The notes: generated by a model from the letters alone, not told the origin. A stretch of 11,177 bases of DNA from an uncultured Synergistia bacterium (GCA_937888925.1 CALARM010001055.1:1-11177), one strand, 5' to 3'. Shown: positions 1 to 6,400, counted from the first letter of the stretch. Numbers and translations are program-made.

Positions 1-254
1 TCTTTGTTCTGCAATAATTCTGCAATTTTATTTTCATCGAATTCAGCCACTTTATCCACATCAAAATCTGCGAAGGCTTTTCTGAAATGTTCTCTTTTCC
101 TGAGGACTGTAAGCCAGCTTAAACCTGCCTGAAAGGAATCAAGGACAATAAATTCGAAGAGTTTTCTATCATCGTGTAAGGCCACTCCCCACTCTGTATC
201 ATGATAGCTATTCATAAGGGGATCATCTTTTGTCCATGGACATCTATGTTTCAT
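1..254 (-). CDS. tag: DNA-3-methyladenine glycosylase I (Tag), 5' part only
   Basis: Base-excision repair enzyme that removes 3-methyladenine from alkylated DNA in the cytoplasm. The reading frame runs off the left edge, so only the first 84 codons are present (family about 185-200 residues). It opens MKHRCPWTKDDPLMNSYHD and continues with EWGV and QAGLSWLTVLRKRE, the diagnostic Tag N-terminus. By alignment with E. coli Tag, C5 and H18 match zinc ligands Cys4 and His17, and W7, Y17, W22 and W47 match pocket residues. The pocket positions Glu38 and Tyr13 are D39 and M14 here. The ATG at 254 is chosen because Tag proteins start two or three residues before the Cys, and a purine-rich AAGAAG tract precedes it. 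An in-frame ATG at 311 would add 19 basic residues and lacks a clear ribosome site. It lies 83 nt behind the flavoprotein gene and is probably read through from it. Confidence 0.93.
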   Translation of the reverse strand, partial: MKHRCPWTKDDPLMNSYHDTEWGVALHDDRKLFEFIVLDSFQAGLSWLTVLRKREHFRKAFADFDVDKVAEFDENKIAELLQNK

Positions 255-337
255 TTTCTTCTTCTTTCTATGATTTTTTTTATAGAACCATGCCGGAAAA
301 CTTCTTCCCATTGCGGACAGGTTCATTGACGTAATAT

Positions 338-1909
338 TCACTCTGACCGTTGAATTTCCTTTACGGTCCGAAAAGCTTCACCAAGTGAATTTTCCAGTGC
401 AGGCAGACCCTGGCCGTCACTGTGAGAAAGATATATGGAACCAATCTTTTTCTTTATGGCAGGGAGCCATTTTGTATACATGTAAGGCCTGTTTATAATA
501 ATTGCATGACCCCATCTGGTAAGATAGACTTCTTCAAGGTATTTTGTACTTCCCGGCAATATTTTCTCAAAAGCATTTACTATTCTGCCTGCTATATGTT
601 CTTTAGAATCCAGCATCATATGACATCTTCCCATAACAGGATTTTTATATGGAGCAAAACATGTGATAATCTGGCTCTTTTCCTTCTTTTTTCCTGGATT
701 TTCCGGCCAGCCGGTAGAAGCGAAATCTGTAAAAGAACGTGCATCAGGTGCTGTTGTAATATATGAAGAAGAATAAACACTTCTGTTAAAACGAAGATTT
801 GCCGTTATATATGAACCATATCCCTGGGAGCGGAGTGCTTCTTTCTGCCCGTCTGAAAGACTATCTATCAGTCTGGATGCTATAAAATAGGGTGTTGCAA
901 TTACTACCTTTTTTGCTTCAACTGCTCTGGCCTGACCCTTCTCGAAATAATAAACAGAAATTTTATCATCACTTTTCTGTTTTATTTTATAAACATAAGA
1001 AGAAGTTTTGATACGGTTTTTACCTGCTCTGTCAATTCCTCTTACAAGAGCCATGGCAATCTGAGAGTTACCTGCAGAAAAACTGTAAGTGTCTCCTTCA
1101 AGCTCTGACGAATAAAAATTAATCCCTCCGAAGGCAGAGACTGTATCTGAAGAGGCACCCATGGCAGAATAACAGTAACTGTCAATAAAAGATTTCAGTT
1201 CTTCATTTATATATGGTTTTAACCATTCTGCAAAGGTTATTTTATCCAGTTCCAGAGATGTAGATGATGTATTTTCATAGGGATTTTCCGGAAAATCAGA
1301 GCTGTTATATATTTTTTCCATGGCTTTCCTTAACATTAGCATTTTCTTTCTCAGTTCCGGCCTGAGACTTTTCATATTTTCTTCTTCAAAGGGTTCATTT
1401 ACAAAATTATTGCCAATCTTCCATGTTTCTACAGGGCCTGCTACTTTAAAGGGTTTAATACCTGCTTCATCATAAAGAAGGCCATAATCTTCAGATACAG
1501 CTGAAAAATAGACAGAACCGATATTGAAAGATTTGCCTTCCCATGTGAGAGATTTTGCATTTCCCCCTGTTTTACTGTCATATTCCAGAACCATAATATC
1601 TCTGTCTCTGAGTTTATAGGCAACAGTAAGACCGCTCAGACCTGCTCCTATGACGACAAGATCTTTTTTCTCATCTGTCAGTGGAACGGCTGGAGTAAAG
1701 CCGTCGCGGAAGGTATGGGCTATGTCATAACTATCACCTGACCAGCCACTTATTTTATAAGAGATATTTTCTTCAGACCCTGTGGCAGGGAAAGTGTATT
1801 CTTCTCCTTTAGAGATGCCTGTAAATCCTGAAAGAACAAGGAAAATTCCTCCTCTCAGGAAATCACGACGGGTTACAGCATAAATTTTTTCTTCATTCTT
1901 TTTATTCAT
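338..1909 (-). CDS. Tat-exported FAD-dependent oxidoreductase (amine oxidase/phytoene desaturase-like fold)
   Basis: A 523-residue flavoprotein predicted to act outside the cytoplasmic membrane. Residues 14-20 read RRDFLRG, a twin-arginine motif, followed by a hydrophobic stretch (21-32), so the protein is probably exported already folded with its cofactor. After a linker, residues 83-116 form the FAD Rossmann motif: DLVVIGAGLSGL, the ribose-binding acid E109 at the end of the second strand (MVLEY), and the GG at 115-116. A second dinucleotide-fold strand (KKVVIATP, 333-340) and the C-terminal SIYLSHSDGQGLPALENS segment (491-508) match the amine-oxidase/desaturase superfamily. The substrate cannot be read from sequence. 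Its ATG follows the cytochrome stop codon by one base (TGA-T-ATG) with no good ribosome site of its own, so translation is likely coupled. This suggests that the upstream tetraheme cytochrome is its electron partner. A lipid or amine oxidase, or a reductase, are all possible. Confidence 0.82.
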   Translation of the reverse strand: MNKKNEEKIYAVTRRDFLRGGIFLVLSGFTGISKGEEYTFPATGSEENISYKISGWSGDSYDIAHTFRDGFTPAVPLTDEKKDLVVIGAGLSGLTVAYKLRDRDIMVLEYDSKTGGNAKSLTWEGKSFNIGSVYFSAVSEDYGLLYDEAGIKPFKVAGPVETWKIGNNFVNEPFEEENMKSLRPELRKKMLMLRKAMEKIYNSSDFPENPYENTSSTSLELDKITFAEWLKPYINEELKSFIDSYCYSAMGASSDTVSAFGGINFYSSELEGDTYSFSAGNSQIAMALVRGIDRAGKNRIKTSSYVYKIKQKSDDKISVYYFEKGQARAVEAKKVVIATPYFIASRLIDSLSDGQKEALRSQGYGSYITANLRFNRSVYSSSYITTAPDARSFTDFASTGWPENPGKKKEKSQIITCFAPYKNPVMGRCHMMLDSKEHIAGRIVNAFEKILPGSTKYLEEVYLTRWGHAIIINRPYMYTKWLPAIKKKIGSIYLSHSDGQGLPALENSLGEAFRTVKEIQRSE

Positions 1910-1910
1910 A

Positions 1911-2435
1911 TCAGTAGAAGGGTAAATGGCCTGTATGTTTATGACACATAAGACATGACAGTTTTTTTACATCTTCCTCTGTATGCAGGCCTTTTACAAT
2001 TCCTGTTTCACTTTCTATAATATCTTTTTCCCTGTCAAAAATTTCTTTATGACATGCAGTACAGCGATCATCAGGCATGGATTTAAGAGTTCTATTTTTC
2101 ATAGCAAAGTAAAAATCCTGTTTTTTCATCTCTTCTTTTGAAAAAAAATGATGATATGTGTCTTTTATACCATGGGAACTTTTACTTATTATTACAGATA
2201 CCGGATTTTTCCAGGAAGGAATATGACAGTCCCGGCAGGTAGCCCTCCTTTTCCCGTCAGAAATACCATGAGGTGAAACCTTCCAGCTTTCAACAGCAGG
2301 TCTGATTTCATGACAGATACTGCAGAAAGATGGTGTGGAAGTGAGTTCAACAGCGGGATAGATAAGAAGGACAGGACCGATAAGACATATGAAAATTATT
2401 ATTTTGTATCTTTTTTTAATCCATTCAATGTTCAC
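1911..2435 (-). CDS. NapC/NrfH-type membrane tetraheme cytochrome c
   Basis: A 174-residue membrane-anchored cytochrome, the usual role of which is to take electrons from the quinol pool and pass them to a periplasmic reductase. One N-terminal transmembrane segment (about 11-28) is followed by four CxxCH heme-attachment motifs: CSICH 38-42, CRDCH 67-71, CTACH 125-129 and CLMCH 161-165. The segment from FCSICHEIRP to SSHGIKDTYHHFF resembles NapC/NirT/NrfH proteins. Two residues after the first heme-binding His there is an Ile (CSICHEI), where NrfH/NapC proteins commonly have a Met, so the first heme may be ligated differently. The start is a GTG with GGAAGGG (complement of 2445-2451) about 9 nt upstream. 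It is first in a probable operon with the Tat flavoprotein, behind an extended -10 promoter near 2564-2572. Cytochrome c maturation genes are not in the window. Confidence 0.88.
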   Translation of the reverse strand: MNIEWIKKRYKIIIFICLIGPVLLIYPAVELTSTPSFCSICHEIRPAVESWKVSPHGISDGKRRATCRDCHIPSWKNPVSVIISKSSHGIKDTYHHFFSKEEMKKQDFYFAMKNRTLKSMPDDRCTACHKEIFDREKDIIESETGIVKGLHTEEDVKKLSCLMCHKHTGHLPFY

Positions 2436-2508
2436 AGAGAGTAACCCTTCCGGTTTTTACAGAAATTAACCTTCTGAAAGAGAAAAAGGAAGTGCAGACA
2501 GAGCCTTC

Positions 2509-2530
2509 CGATTATAAAAAAACATAATCG
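2509..2530 (-). promoter_or_regulatory. Inverted repeat in the cytochrome 5' leader
   Basis: CGATTAT (2509-2515) and ATAATCG (2524-2530) are perfect 7-bp inverted arms around an 8-nt A-rich loop. If transcription starts near 2557, this lies inside the minus-strand leader of the cytochrome gene and would form a hairpin. It could equally be a protein-binding site. The stem is A+T-rich and short. Confidence 0.35.
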
Positions 2531-2563
2531 AATCTGTATGGCTATATTAATGAATATGGTATA

Positions 2564-2599
2564 ATTATAACATAAAGACCGGAAAAACAAAAAGACATT
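2564..2599 (-). promoter_or_regulatory. Extended -10 promoter for the cytochrome/flavoprotein operon
   Basis: Read on the minus strand, TGTTATAATTATA gives a TG-extended perfect -10 (TATAAT, complement of 2564-2569; TGT at 2572-2570). It is preceded by a T-rich tract starting TGTCTTTTTG (complement of 2588-2597). No canonical -35 sits at 17 bp. The same arrangement recurs at 6245-6280 and on the minus strand at 9901-9935. Expected start of transcription is near 2557, leaving a leader of about 120 nt. Confidence 0.6.
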
Positions 2600-2624
2600 A
2601 TGGTGATTTTAAAAATCTTGAGAA

Positions 2625-2702
2625 TATAGGAAAATTCATTTTTTATGGCATAAATCAAGCTTTAGATAGAATTTTATCTGGAGACAATTATCTAAATAAT
2701 TT
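2625..2702. repeat. Dispersed repeat, copy A
   Basis: This 78-bp intergenic segment matches 6095-6173 in the same orientation with about nine mismatches and a one-base indel by hand alignment. The best conserved parts are the left block TTCATTTTTTATGGC, AAGCTTTA, and the right block with CTGGAGACA and TTATCTAAATAATTT. Copy A contains a perfect 13-bp palindrome TTTATGGCATAAA (2642-2654) and an 8-bp inverted pair TTTAGATA (2661-2668) / TATCTAAA (2689-2696). It ends 37 bp before the kinase start codon. Confidence 0.8.
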
Positions 2703-2730
2703 GATAGGCAACATTTTACTTCATTAAATA
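2701..2730 (+). promoter_or_regulatory. Possible kinase promoter giving a near-leaderless transcript
   Basis: TTGATA (2701-2706) is followed after 18 bp by TAAATA (2725-2730). Transcription from this would begin at about 2737, three bases before the kinase ATG. That fits the absence of a Shine-Dalgarno sequence there. A+T-rich DNA gives such matches by chance, so this is tentative. Confidence 0.3.
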
Positions 2731-2739
2731 TTTTACCCT

Positions 2740-3957
2740 ATGAATAATAACATATTACATGATTTACAGGAAAGAATAAAAGAACTTACTGCTTTACATA
2801 AAAGTAGCACAATCCTTCAGGATGATTCTAAGAGTACAGAAGAAATCATGGAGGAAATAGTAAACATATTACCTGACTCATGGCAGTATCCTGATATTAC
2901 TGCAGGGAGTATTATTTTCGAAGGCAGGGAATTTAAGACAGACAATTTCATCAGAACTGCGTGGAGACAATCTGCTTTTTTTAATACCGGAGATGATAGA
3001 ACGGGGATTATTGAAATATGTTATCTTCAGGAAAAACCTTTTGTCTTTGAGGGACCTTTTCTCAAAGAAGAAAGGGCTCTTATTGATTCCCTGGCAAATA
3101 TGTTATCTTCCTATTCAGAAAGGAAAAAAGCAAAAGAAGCACTTAAAATAGCCTGTAATGAAATGGAACAGAAAGTCAAAGATAGAACTGAAGAATTAAG
3201 TAAATTGAATAAATCTCTGGAAGATGAAATTATTGAGAGAAAAAAAATAGAAGAAAAAATAAAAAAATACCAGGAAGAACTCAGGAAAATGACTCTGGAA
3301 TTATCGCTGGCAGAAGAAAGGGAAAGACGTGTCATAGCTTCAAACCTGCATGATCATATAGGACAGGCTCTGGCAATAATCAAATTAAAATTATCTGCCC
3401 TTCAGGGTAATGCAATTTTCTGCGGTTTTGAACAGAATATTATAGAAATCAGAAAACTGCTGGATCAGACCATTCAATATACGAGAAACCTGACTTTTGA
3501 ATTAAGCCCTCCTGTTCTTTATGAACTTGGCCTTATAGCTGCAATAGAATGGCTTGCGGAACAATCCCCGGTTAAATACGGCTTTAAAGTCAATGTAATT
3601 ACAGAAGGGAATTCCATAGATCTTACAGATGAAATACAGATAATTTTATTTAAAGCCATAAGGGAACTTCTTCTTAATTCTGCCAAACATGGTAATGCCA
3701 CTCTTGTAAAAATTTATATTAAATGGTATGAATATAAGATTGAACTGAATATAGACGATAACGGCACAGGTTTTGATAGTAAAGCTATAGAATCTACTTC
3801 TATAAGAAATACCGGATTCGGTCTCTTCAGTATAAGAGAAAGAATAAAATATCTTGGAGGGTATTTTAATATAAGTTCCGAACCGTCACAGGGAATAAAA
3901 GTTAAAATAGTTGTTCCCATAAAAACATCGGATAAAGGAGAAAATTGTGGAGATTAA
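2740..3957 (+). CDS. Sensor histidine kinase, HisKA_3 (NarX/DegS-like) with N-terminal GAF-like domain
   Basis: A 405-residue two-component sensor without membrane segments, so probably cytoplasmic. Residues about 20-125 form a GAF-like sensory domain (LPDSWQYPDITAGSI, then GPFLKEERALIDSLANML). Residues 130-195 are a charged coiled coil (EEKIKKYQEELRKMTLELSLAEERERR). The HisKA_3 dimerisation box VIASNLHDHIGQAL places the phospho-acceptor at H204. The ATPase domain has an N box RELLLNSAKHGNA (308-320, N313), a G1 box DDNGTGFD (339-346) and a G2 box GFGLFSIRERIKYLGG (359-374). All catalytic boxes look intact. An in-frame stop lies 15 bp upstream (2725-2727) and no ribosome site precedes the ATG. 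It overlaps the response regulator gene by 11 bp and surely phosphorylates it. The sensed signal is unknown; proximity to amt hints at nitrogen status, by inference only. Confidence 0.9.
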   Translation: MNNNILHDLQERIKELTALHKSSTILQDDSKSTEEIMEEIVNILPDSWQYPDITAGSIIFEGREFKTDNFIRTAWRQSAFFNTGDDRTGIIEICYLQEKPFVFEGPFLKEERALIDSLANMLSSYSERKKAKEALKIACNEMEQKVKDRTEELSKLNKSLEDEIIERKKIEEKIKKYQEELRKMTLELSLAEERERRVIASNLHDHIGQALAIIKLKLSALQGNAIFCGFEQNIIEIRKLLDQTIQYTRNLTFELSPPVLYELGLIAAIEWLAEQSPVKYGFKVNVITEGNSIDLTDEIQIILFKAIRELLLNSAKHGNATLVKIYIKWYEYKIELNIDDNGTGFDSKAIESTSIRNTGFGLFSIRERIKYLGGYFNISSEPSQGIKVKIVVPIKTSDKGENCGD

Positions 3958-4591
3958 AATTCTTCTGGCAGATGACCATAAATTATTCCGTCAGGGTCTG
4001 AGGACTTTACTGGAAAAACAGTCCGATATGACTGTAATAGGAGAGGCAAATAACGGTATTTTAACAGTAGAATTATCTGAAAAACTGTCACCTGATGTAA
4101 TAATTATGGATGTCTCTATGCCGGGTATGAACGGCATTGAAGCTACAAGGAAGATTATTTCACATAATTCAGGGAGCAGAATAATTGCCCTTTCAATGCA
4201 TGCAGACAAAAGATTTATTACAGAAATGTTAAAAAATGGCGCATATGGTTACCTTTTAAAAGATTCTGCTTTTGAGGAACTATCTCTTGCAATAAGAACA
4301 GTTATGAGAAATCAGACTTATCTTAGCAGTGCAATTACAGATATAGTAATAAAAGATTATATAAATATAAAAAATAAAGAAAATTCTGTGTTTACCATAT
4401 TATCTTCCAGAGAAAGAGAAGTTCTTCAATTACTTTCGGAAGGTAAAACTACAAAAGAGATTGCTCTCTGCCTTCAGGTAAGCAGTAAAACCATAGAAAC
4501 CCACAGAAAACAGATTATGGATAAATTAAACATCTACAGTATGGCAGAATTGACCAAATATGCAATCAGAGAAGGGATAACTGCTTTATAA
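3947..4591 (+). CDS. NarL/FixJ-family response regulator (REC + LuxR-type HTH)
   Basis: A 214-residue transcription factor. The receiver domain (about 1-120) has the acidic pair D9/D10 in LLADDHKLFRQGL, the phosphorylation site D55 in VIIMDVSMPGMNG, S83 and K105 (YLLKDSA). The LuxR-type helix-turn-helix spans about 152-212: LSSREREVLQLLSEGKTTKEIA followed by VSSKTIETHRKQIMDKL. The start is a GTG inside the kinase gene's end, with a good ribosome site AAAGGAG (3934-3940) six nt upstream, so the two proteins are translationally linked. Targets are unknown. The nearest downstream gene, amt, is a natural candidate, as is autoregulation. The length and domain order are typical for the family. Confidence 0.95.
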   Translation: MEIKILLADDHKLFRQGLRTLLEKQSDMTVIGEANNGILTVELSEKLSPDVIIMDVSMPGMNGIEATRKIISHNSGSRIIALSMHADKRFITEMLKNGAYGYLLKDSAFEELSLAIRTVMRNQTYLSSAITDIVIKDYINIKNKENSVFTILSSREREVLQLLSEGKTTKEIALCLQVSSKTIETHRKQIMDKLNIYSMAELTKYAIREGITAL

Positions 4592-4593
4592 TA

Positions 4594-4607
4594 TCGTGAC
4601 TCGTGAC
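4594..4607. repeat. Tandem 7-mer after the response regulator stop codon
   Basis: TCGTGAC is repeated twice head to tail, beginning three bases after the regulator's TAA. It is followed by ATGAG. It resembles the longer GTGAG-type repeat at 7682-7709 in position, immediately after a stop codon, and in base pattern. Confidence 0.5.
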
Positions 4608-4746
4608 ATGAGAAAGCATACTATTAACTAAATTTTATCCTCAAACATAAACCGGTTCGTCGGTCATAGTTCATCCACAACCAGGAATGAAAATCTATCC
4701 TCCCGTCACGCAAATAAGGTTTATAGAAGTCAATAATCAGATTTTT

Positions 4747-4824
4747 CCTGATTGATTTAATAATTATCTGCTGTCATATTATTAAATATGACTGTATGGT
4801 CAAATTATAAAACAATCAGGAGGT
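4747..4824 (+). promoter_or_regulatory. Possible RBS-masking leader of amt
   Basis: CCTGATTG (4747-4754) is the exact complement of CAATCAGG (4813-4820), whose last bases belong to the amt ribosome site AGGAGGT (4818-4824). CCTGATTG can instead pair with AATCAG (4735-4740), so two mutually exclusive helices are possible. This matters only if transcription starts upstream of about 4735, which is not established. The string CAATCAGGAGG also precedes the gene at 9561-9836, where no complementary segment is seen. Confidence 0.3.
4773..4792. promoter_or_regulatory. 20-bp perfect palindrome upstream of amt (operator or hairpin)
   Basis: GTCATATT (4773-4780), ATTA, AATATGAC (4785-4792): two perfect 8-bp arms around four bases, 40 bp before the amt start codon. 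It overlaps the best -10 candidate, so it looks like an operator for a dimeric regulator. It could also fold as an RNA hairpin. It is the strongest dyad in this region. Confidence 0.55.
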
Positions 4825-4831
4825 ATAATAA

Positions 4832-6040
4832 ATGTTTGACACAGGTAATACGGGATTTATGCTCGTATCAACCAGTCTTGTAATGTTAATGACACCGGGA
4901 CTGGCTTTTTTTTATGGAGGTCTTGTAGGAAGAAAAAATGTTCTTGCAATTATGCTTCAGAGTTTTGTATCTATGGGATGGACATCTGTTTTATGGTTTG
5001 CTTTCGGCTATTCCCTGTGTTTTTCAGGTGATGTTTACGGAATAATAGGAAATCTGGATAAAGCTTTTCTTCATGGCGTTAAACCGGAAGATATATATTC
5101 ACCGACTAATAACATACCACTTCTGGTGTTTATCGCCTATCAGATGATGTTTGCCATTATCACTCCGGCGCTTATAACAGGAGCTTTTACAAACAGAATA
5201 AAATTTAATGCCTATATGATATTTTTAACTGTATGGTTGATTTTCGTATATTTCCCTATGGTTCATATGGTCTGGGGAGGAGGAATGCTTCAGAAGTGGG
5301 GCGTTCTTGATTTTGCAGGAGGTATTGTAGTTCATGCCATTGCAGGTATGGCTGCTCTTGCTTCGATATTTTTCGTAGGTAAAAGAAAAGTAGAGGAAAA
5401 AGGTCCTCACAGCATCCCTCTTGTAGCACTCGGAACAGGCCTTCTCTGGTTTGGATGGTACGGTTTCAATGCAGGAAGTGAACTTAAAGTCGATGGTATA
5501 ACAGCTCTGGCATTTCTGAATACAGATACTGCAGCTTCCTTTGCTGCCATCACATGGCTTATTATGGCCTGGATTTTCGAGAAAAAGCCGAAATTTCTCG
5601 GATTACTTACAGGTTCTATAGCAGGTCTTGCCACTATAACACCTGCTGCAGGTTATGTATCAATACCATTTGCAGTTATAATAGGAATAGTTTCAGGCAT
5701 AGTCTGCTATGGAGCTATAGGTCTCAAGAATAAAATGGGATGGGATGATGCTCTGGATGTATGGGGAGTCCATGGTGTTGGAGGCACTATAGGTGTCATC
5801 ATGCTCGGCCTCTTTGCTTCCACTTCGGTAAATTCTGCAGGAGCCAATGGTTTATTCTTCGGAGGAGGAGGATTTTTTGTAAAACAGCTTGTTTCTGTTA
5901 TAGGTGTGTCTATTTATGCTTTCATCTTTTCCTATATCGCTCTTATTGTAATAGATAAGATAACACCTGTCTGCACAACAGAAAAAGAGGAAGAAGCAGG
6001 CCTTGATACGTCACTTCACGGCGAAGAAGCCTATGTCTGA
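4832..6040 (+). CDS. amt: Amt-family ammonium transporter
   Basis: A 402-residue inner-membrane channel-type transporter for ammonium, with about 11 hydrophobic segments. It has no cleaved signal peptide; the N-terminal region LVMLMTPGLAFFYGGLVGRKNVL is a family hallmark. Using E. coli AmtB as guide, the key residues are present at matching positions: F107, W148, D160 and H168 in VLDFAGGIVVH, and the second pore histidine H314 in VWGVHGVGGT. The C-terminus ends GLDTSLHGEEAYV, close to the conserved tail that contacts P-II protein. The start is set by AGGAGGT eight nt upstream. A glnK/glnB gene normally accompanies amt but none is here; the next gene is an unrelated lipoprotein behind a terminator. 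The two-component genes 240 bp upstream may control it (inference). Confidence 0.96.
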   Translation: MFDTGNTGFMLVSTSLVMLMTPGLAFFYGGLVGRKNVLAIMLQSFVSMGWTSVLWFAFGYSLCFSGDVYGIIGNLDKAFLHGVKPEDIYSPTNNIPLLVFIAYQMMFAIITPALITGAFTNRIKFNAYMIFLTVWLIFVYFPMVHMVWGGGMLQKWGVLDFAGGIVVHAIAGMAALASIFFVGKRKVEEKGPHSIPLVALGTGLLWFGWYGFNAGSELKVDGITALAFLNTDTAASFAAITWLIMAWIFEKKPKFLGLLTGSIAGLATITPAAGYVSIPFAVIIGIVSGIVCYGAIGLKNKMGWDDALDVWGVHGVGGTIGVIMLGLFASTSVNSAGANGLFFGGGGFFVKQLVSVIGVSIYAFIFSYIALIVIDKITPVCTTEKEEEAGLDTSLHGEEAYV

Positions 6041-6055
6041 CAGGCAGGGTGAATG

Positions 6056-6095
6056 AAAAATAAATTAGCCGGTATTTGCCGGCTAATTTATTTTT
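6056..6095. terminator. Rho-independent, bidirectional-type terminator after amt
   Basis: The arms at 6056-6072 and 6079-6095 are perfectly complementary over 17 bp, with a central TTAGCCGG/CCGGCTAA and a 6-nt loop TATTTG. The stem carries A5 on the left and T5 on the right, so it can end transcription in either direction. It begins 15 bp after the amt stop codon. Confidence 0.93.
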
Positions 6096-6173
6096 ATAGG
6101 AATTTTCATTTTTTATGGCGTAAAATGAAGCTTTACATGAAATTTTCTCTGGAGACAGTTATCTAAATAATTT
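6095..6173. repeat. Dispersed repeat, copy B
   Basis: This 79-bp segment is the partner of 2625-2702, same orientation. It begins at the last base of the amt terminator. The copy-A palindrome becomes TTTATGGCGTAAA, with one arm base changed, a pair that stays possible as U-G in RNA. The 8-bp inverted pair of copy A is broken here (TTTACATG against TATCTAAA). Weak similarity may continue for about 35 bp downstream of both copies. Confidence 0.8.
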
Positions 6174-6244
6174 AAGAGTACAGGAATTTTTATTATTTTC
6201 ATATGAATATTCTATAACAAATTTCTTTTTCATAGAAGATAAAA

Positions 6245-6280
6245 TTAACTTTTATTTTTTTAGAAAATTTATGTTATAAT
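6245..6280 (+). promoter_or_regulatory. Extended -10 promoter for the WG-repeat lipoprotein
   Basis: TTTATGTTATAATTA contains a TG-extended perfect -10 (TGT 6272-6274, TATAAT 6275-6280), preceded by the T-rich tract TTAACTTTTATTTTTTT. It matches the two minus-strand promoters at 2564-2599 and 9901-9935. The expected transcript start is near 6287. Confidence 0.6.
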
Positions 6281-6400
6281 TACCAGGAGCCTGTCCGAAA
6301 AATGGAGTAGAACCTGTTATAGACTCTGTTTAATTGGATGGTACAGGATTTTTTAAACATGTTCTATAGTCGTGCAACTTGAAAGAAAGCAGGTGTTTTT

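Larger units (their letters stand above)
2436..2739. other. Divergent intergenic region, cytochrome operon / histidine kinase
   Basis: This 304-bp non-coding stretch separates two divergent transcription units. From left to right it holds a 7-bp inverted repeat in the cytochrome leader (2509-2530), a minus-strand extended -10 promoter (2564-2572) with a T-rich upstream tract, a 13-bp palindrome GATTTTAAAAATC (2605-2617), dispersed repeat copy A (2625-2702) and a possible kinase promoter just before the ATG. No conserved open frame is seen. Confidence 0.7.
4592..4831 (+). other. Leader/intergenic region upstream of amt
   Basis: These 240 bp contain no gene. They begin with a tandem 7-mer (4594-4607) just after the regulator's stop. 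Next comes a small inverted pair AATCAG (4735-4740) / CTGATT (4748-4753), a 20-bp palindrome at 4773-4792 and the amt ribosome site. A -35/-10-like pair TTGATT (4752-4757) / CATATT (4775-4780) with 17-bp spacing overlaps the palindrome. There is no sigma-54 -24/-12 element of the kind often seen before amt genes. Confidence 0.55.
6041..6400. other. Intergenic region amt / WG lipoprotein
   Basis: The 360 bp hold, in order, the amt terminator (6056-6095), dispersed repeat copy B (6095-6173) directly abutting it, an A+T-rich stretch without visible structure, the extended -10 promoter at 6272-6280 and a leader of about 114 nt before the lipoprotein's TTG start. No open frame looks coding. Confidence 0.7.

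Noticed and set aside
266..287. TTCTAT / ATAGAA stem between the flavoprotein and tag as a terminator
   Set aside because: A 6-bp A+T-rich stem with a 10-nt loop is too weak, and nothing else separates the two genes.
255..311. Upstream in-frame ATG for tag at 311
   Set aside because: It adds 19 Lys/Arg-rich residues outside the conserved Tag start and has no clear ribosome site; kept only as an alternative.
422..766. Plus-strand open frame of 114 codons inside the flavoprotein gene
   Set aside because: It lies antisense to a gene with clear FAD and Tat motifs, has no ribosome site and its product shows no recognisable domain.
2605..2617. GATTTTAAAAATC palindrome as a regulator site
   Set aside because: It is a short A+T-only-core dyad of a kind expected by chance in such DNA, and it has no second copy.
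4592..4831. Sigma-54 promoter upstream of amt
   Set aside because: No GG-N10-GC (-24/-12) pair was found in the leader.
6286..6303. GGAGCCTGTCCGAAAAA, resembling terminal inverted repeats of some insertion sequences
   Set aside because: No matching inverted end, no transposase frame and no target duplication were found nearby; it lies at the expected transcript start of the lipoprotein.
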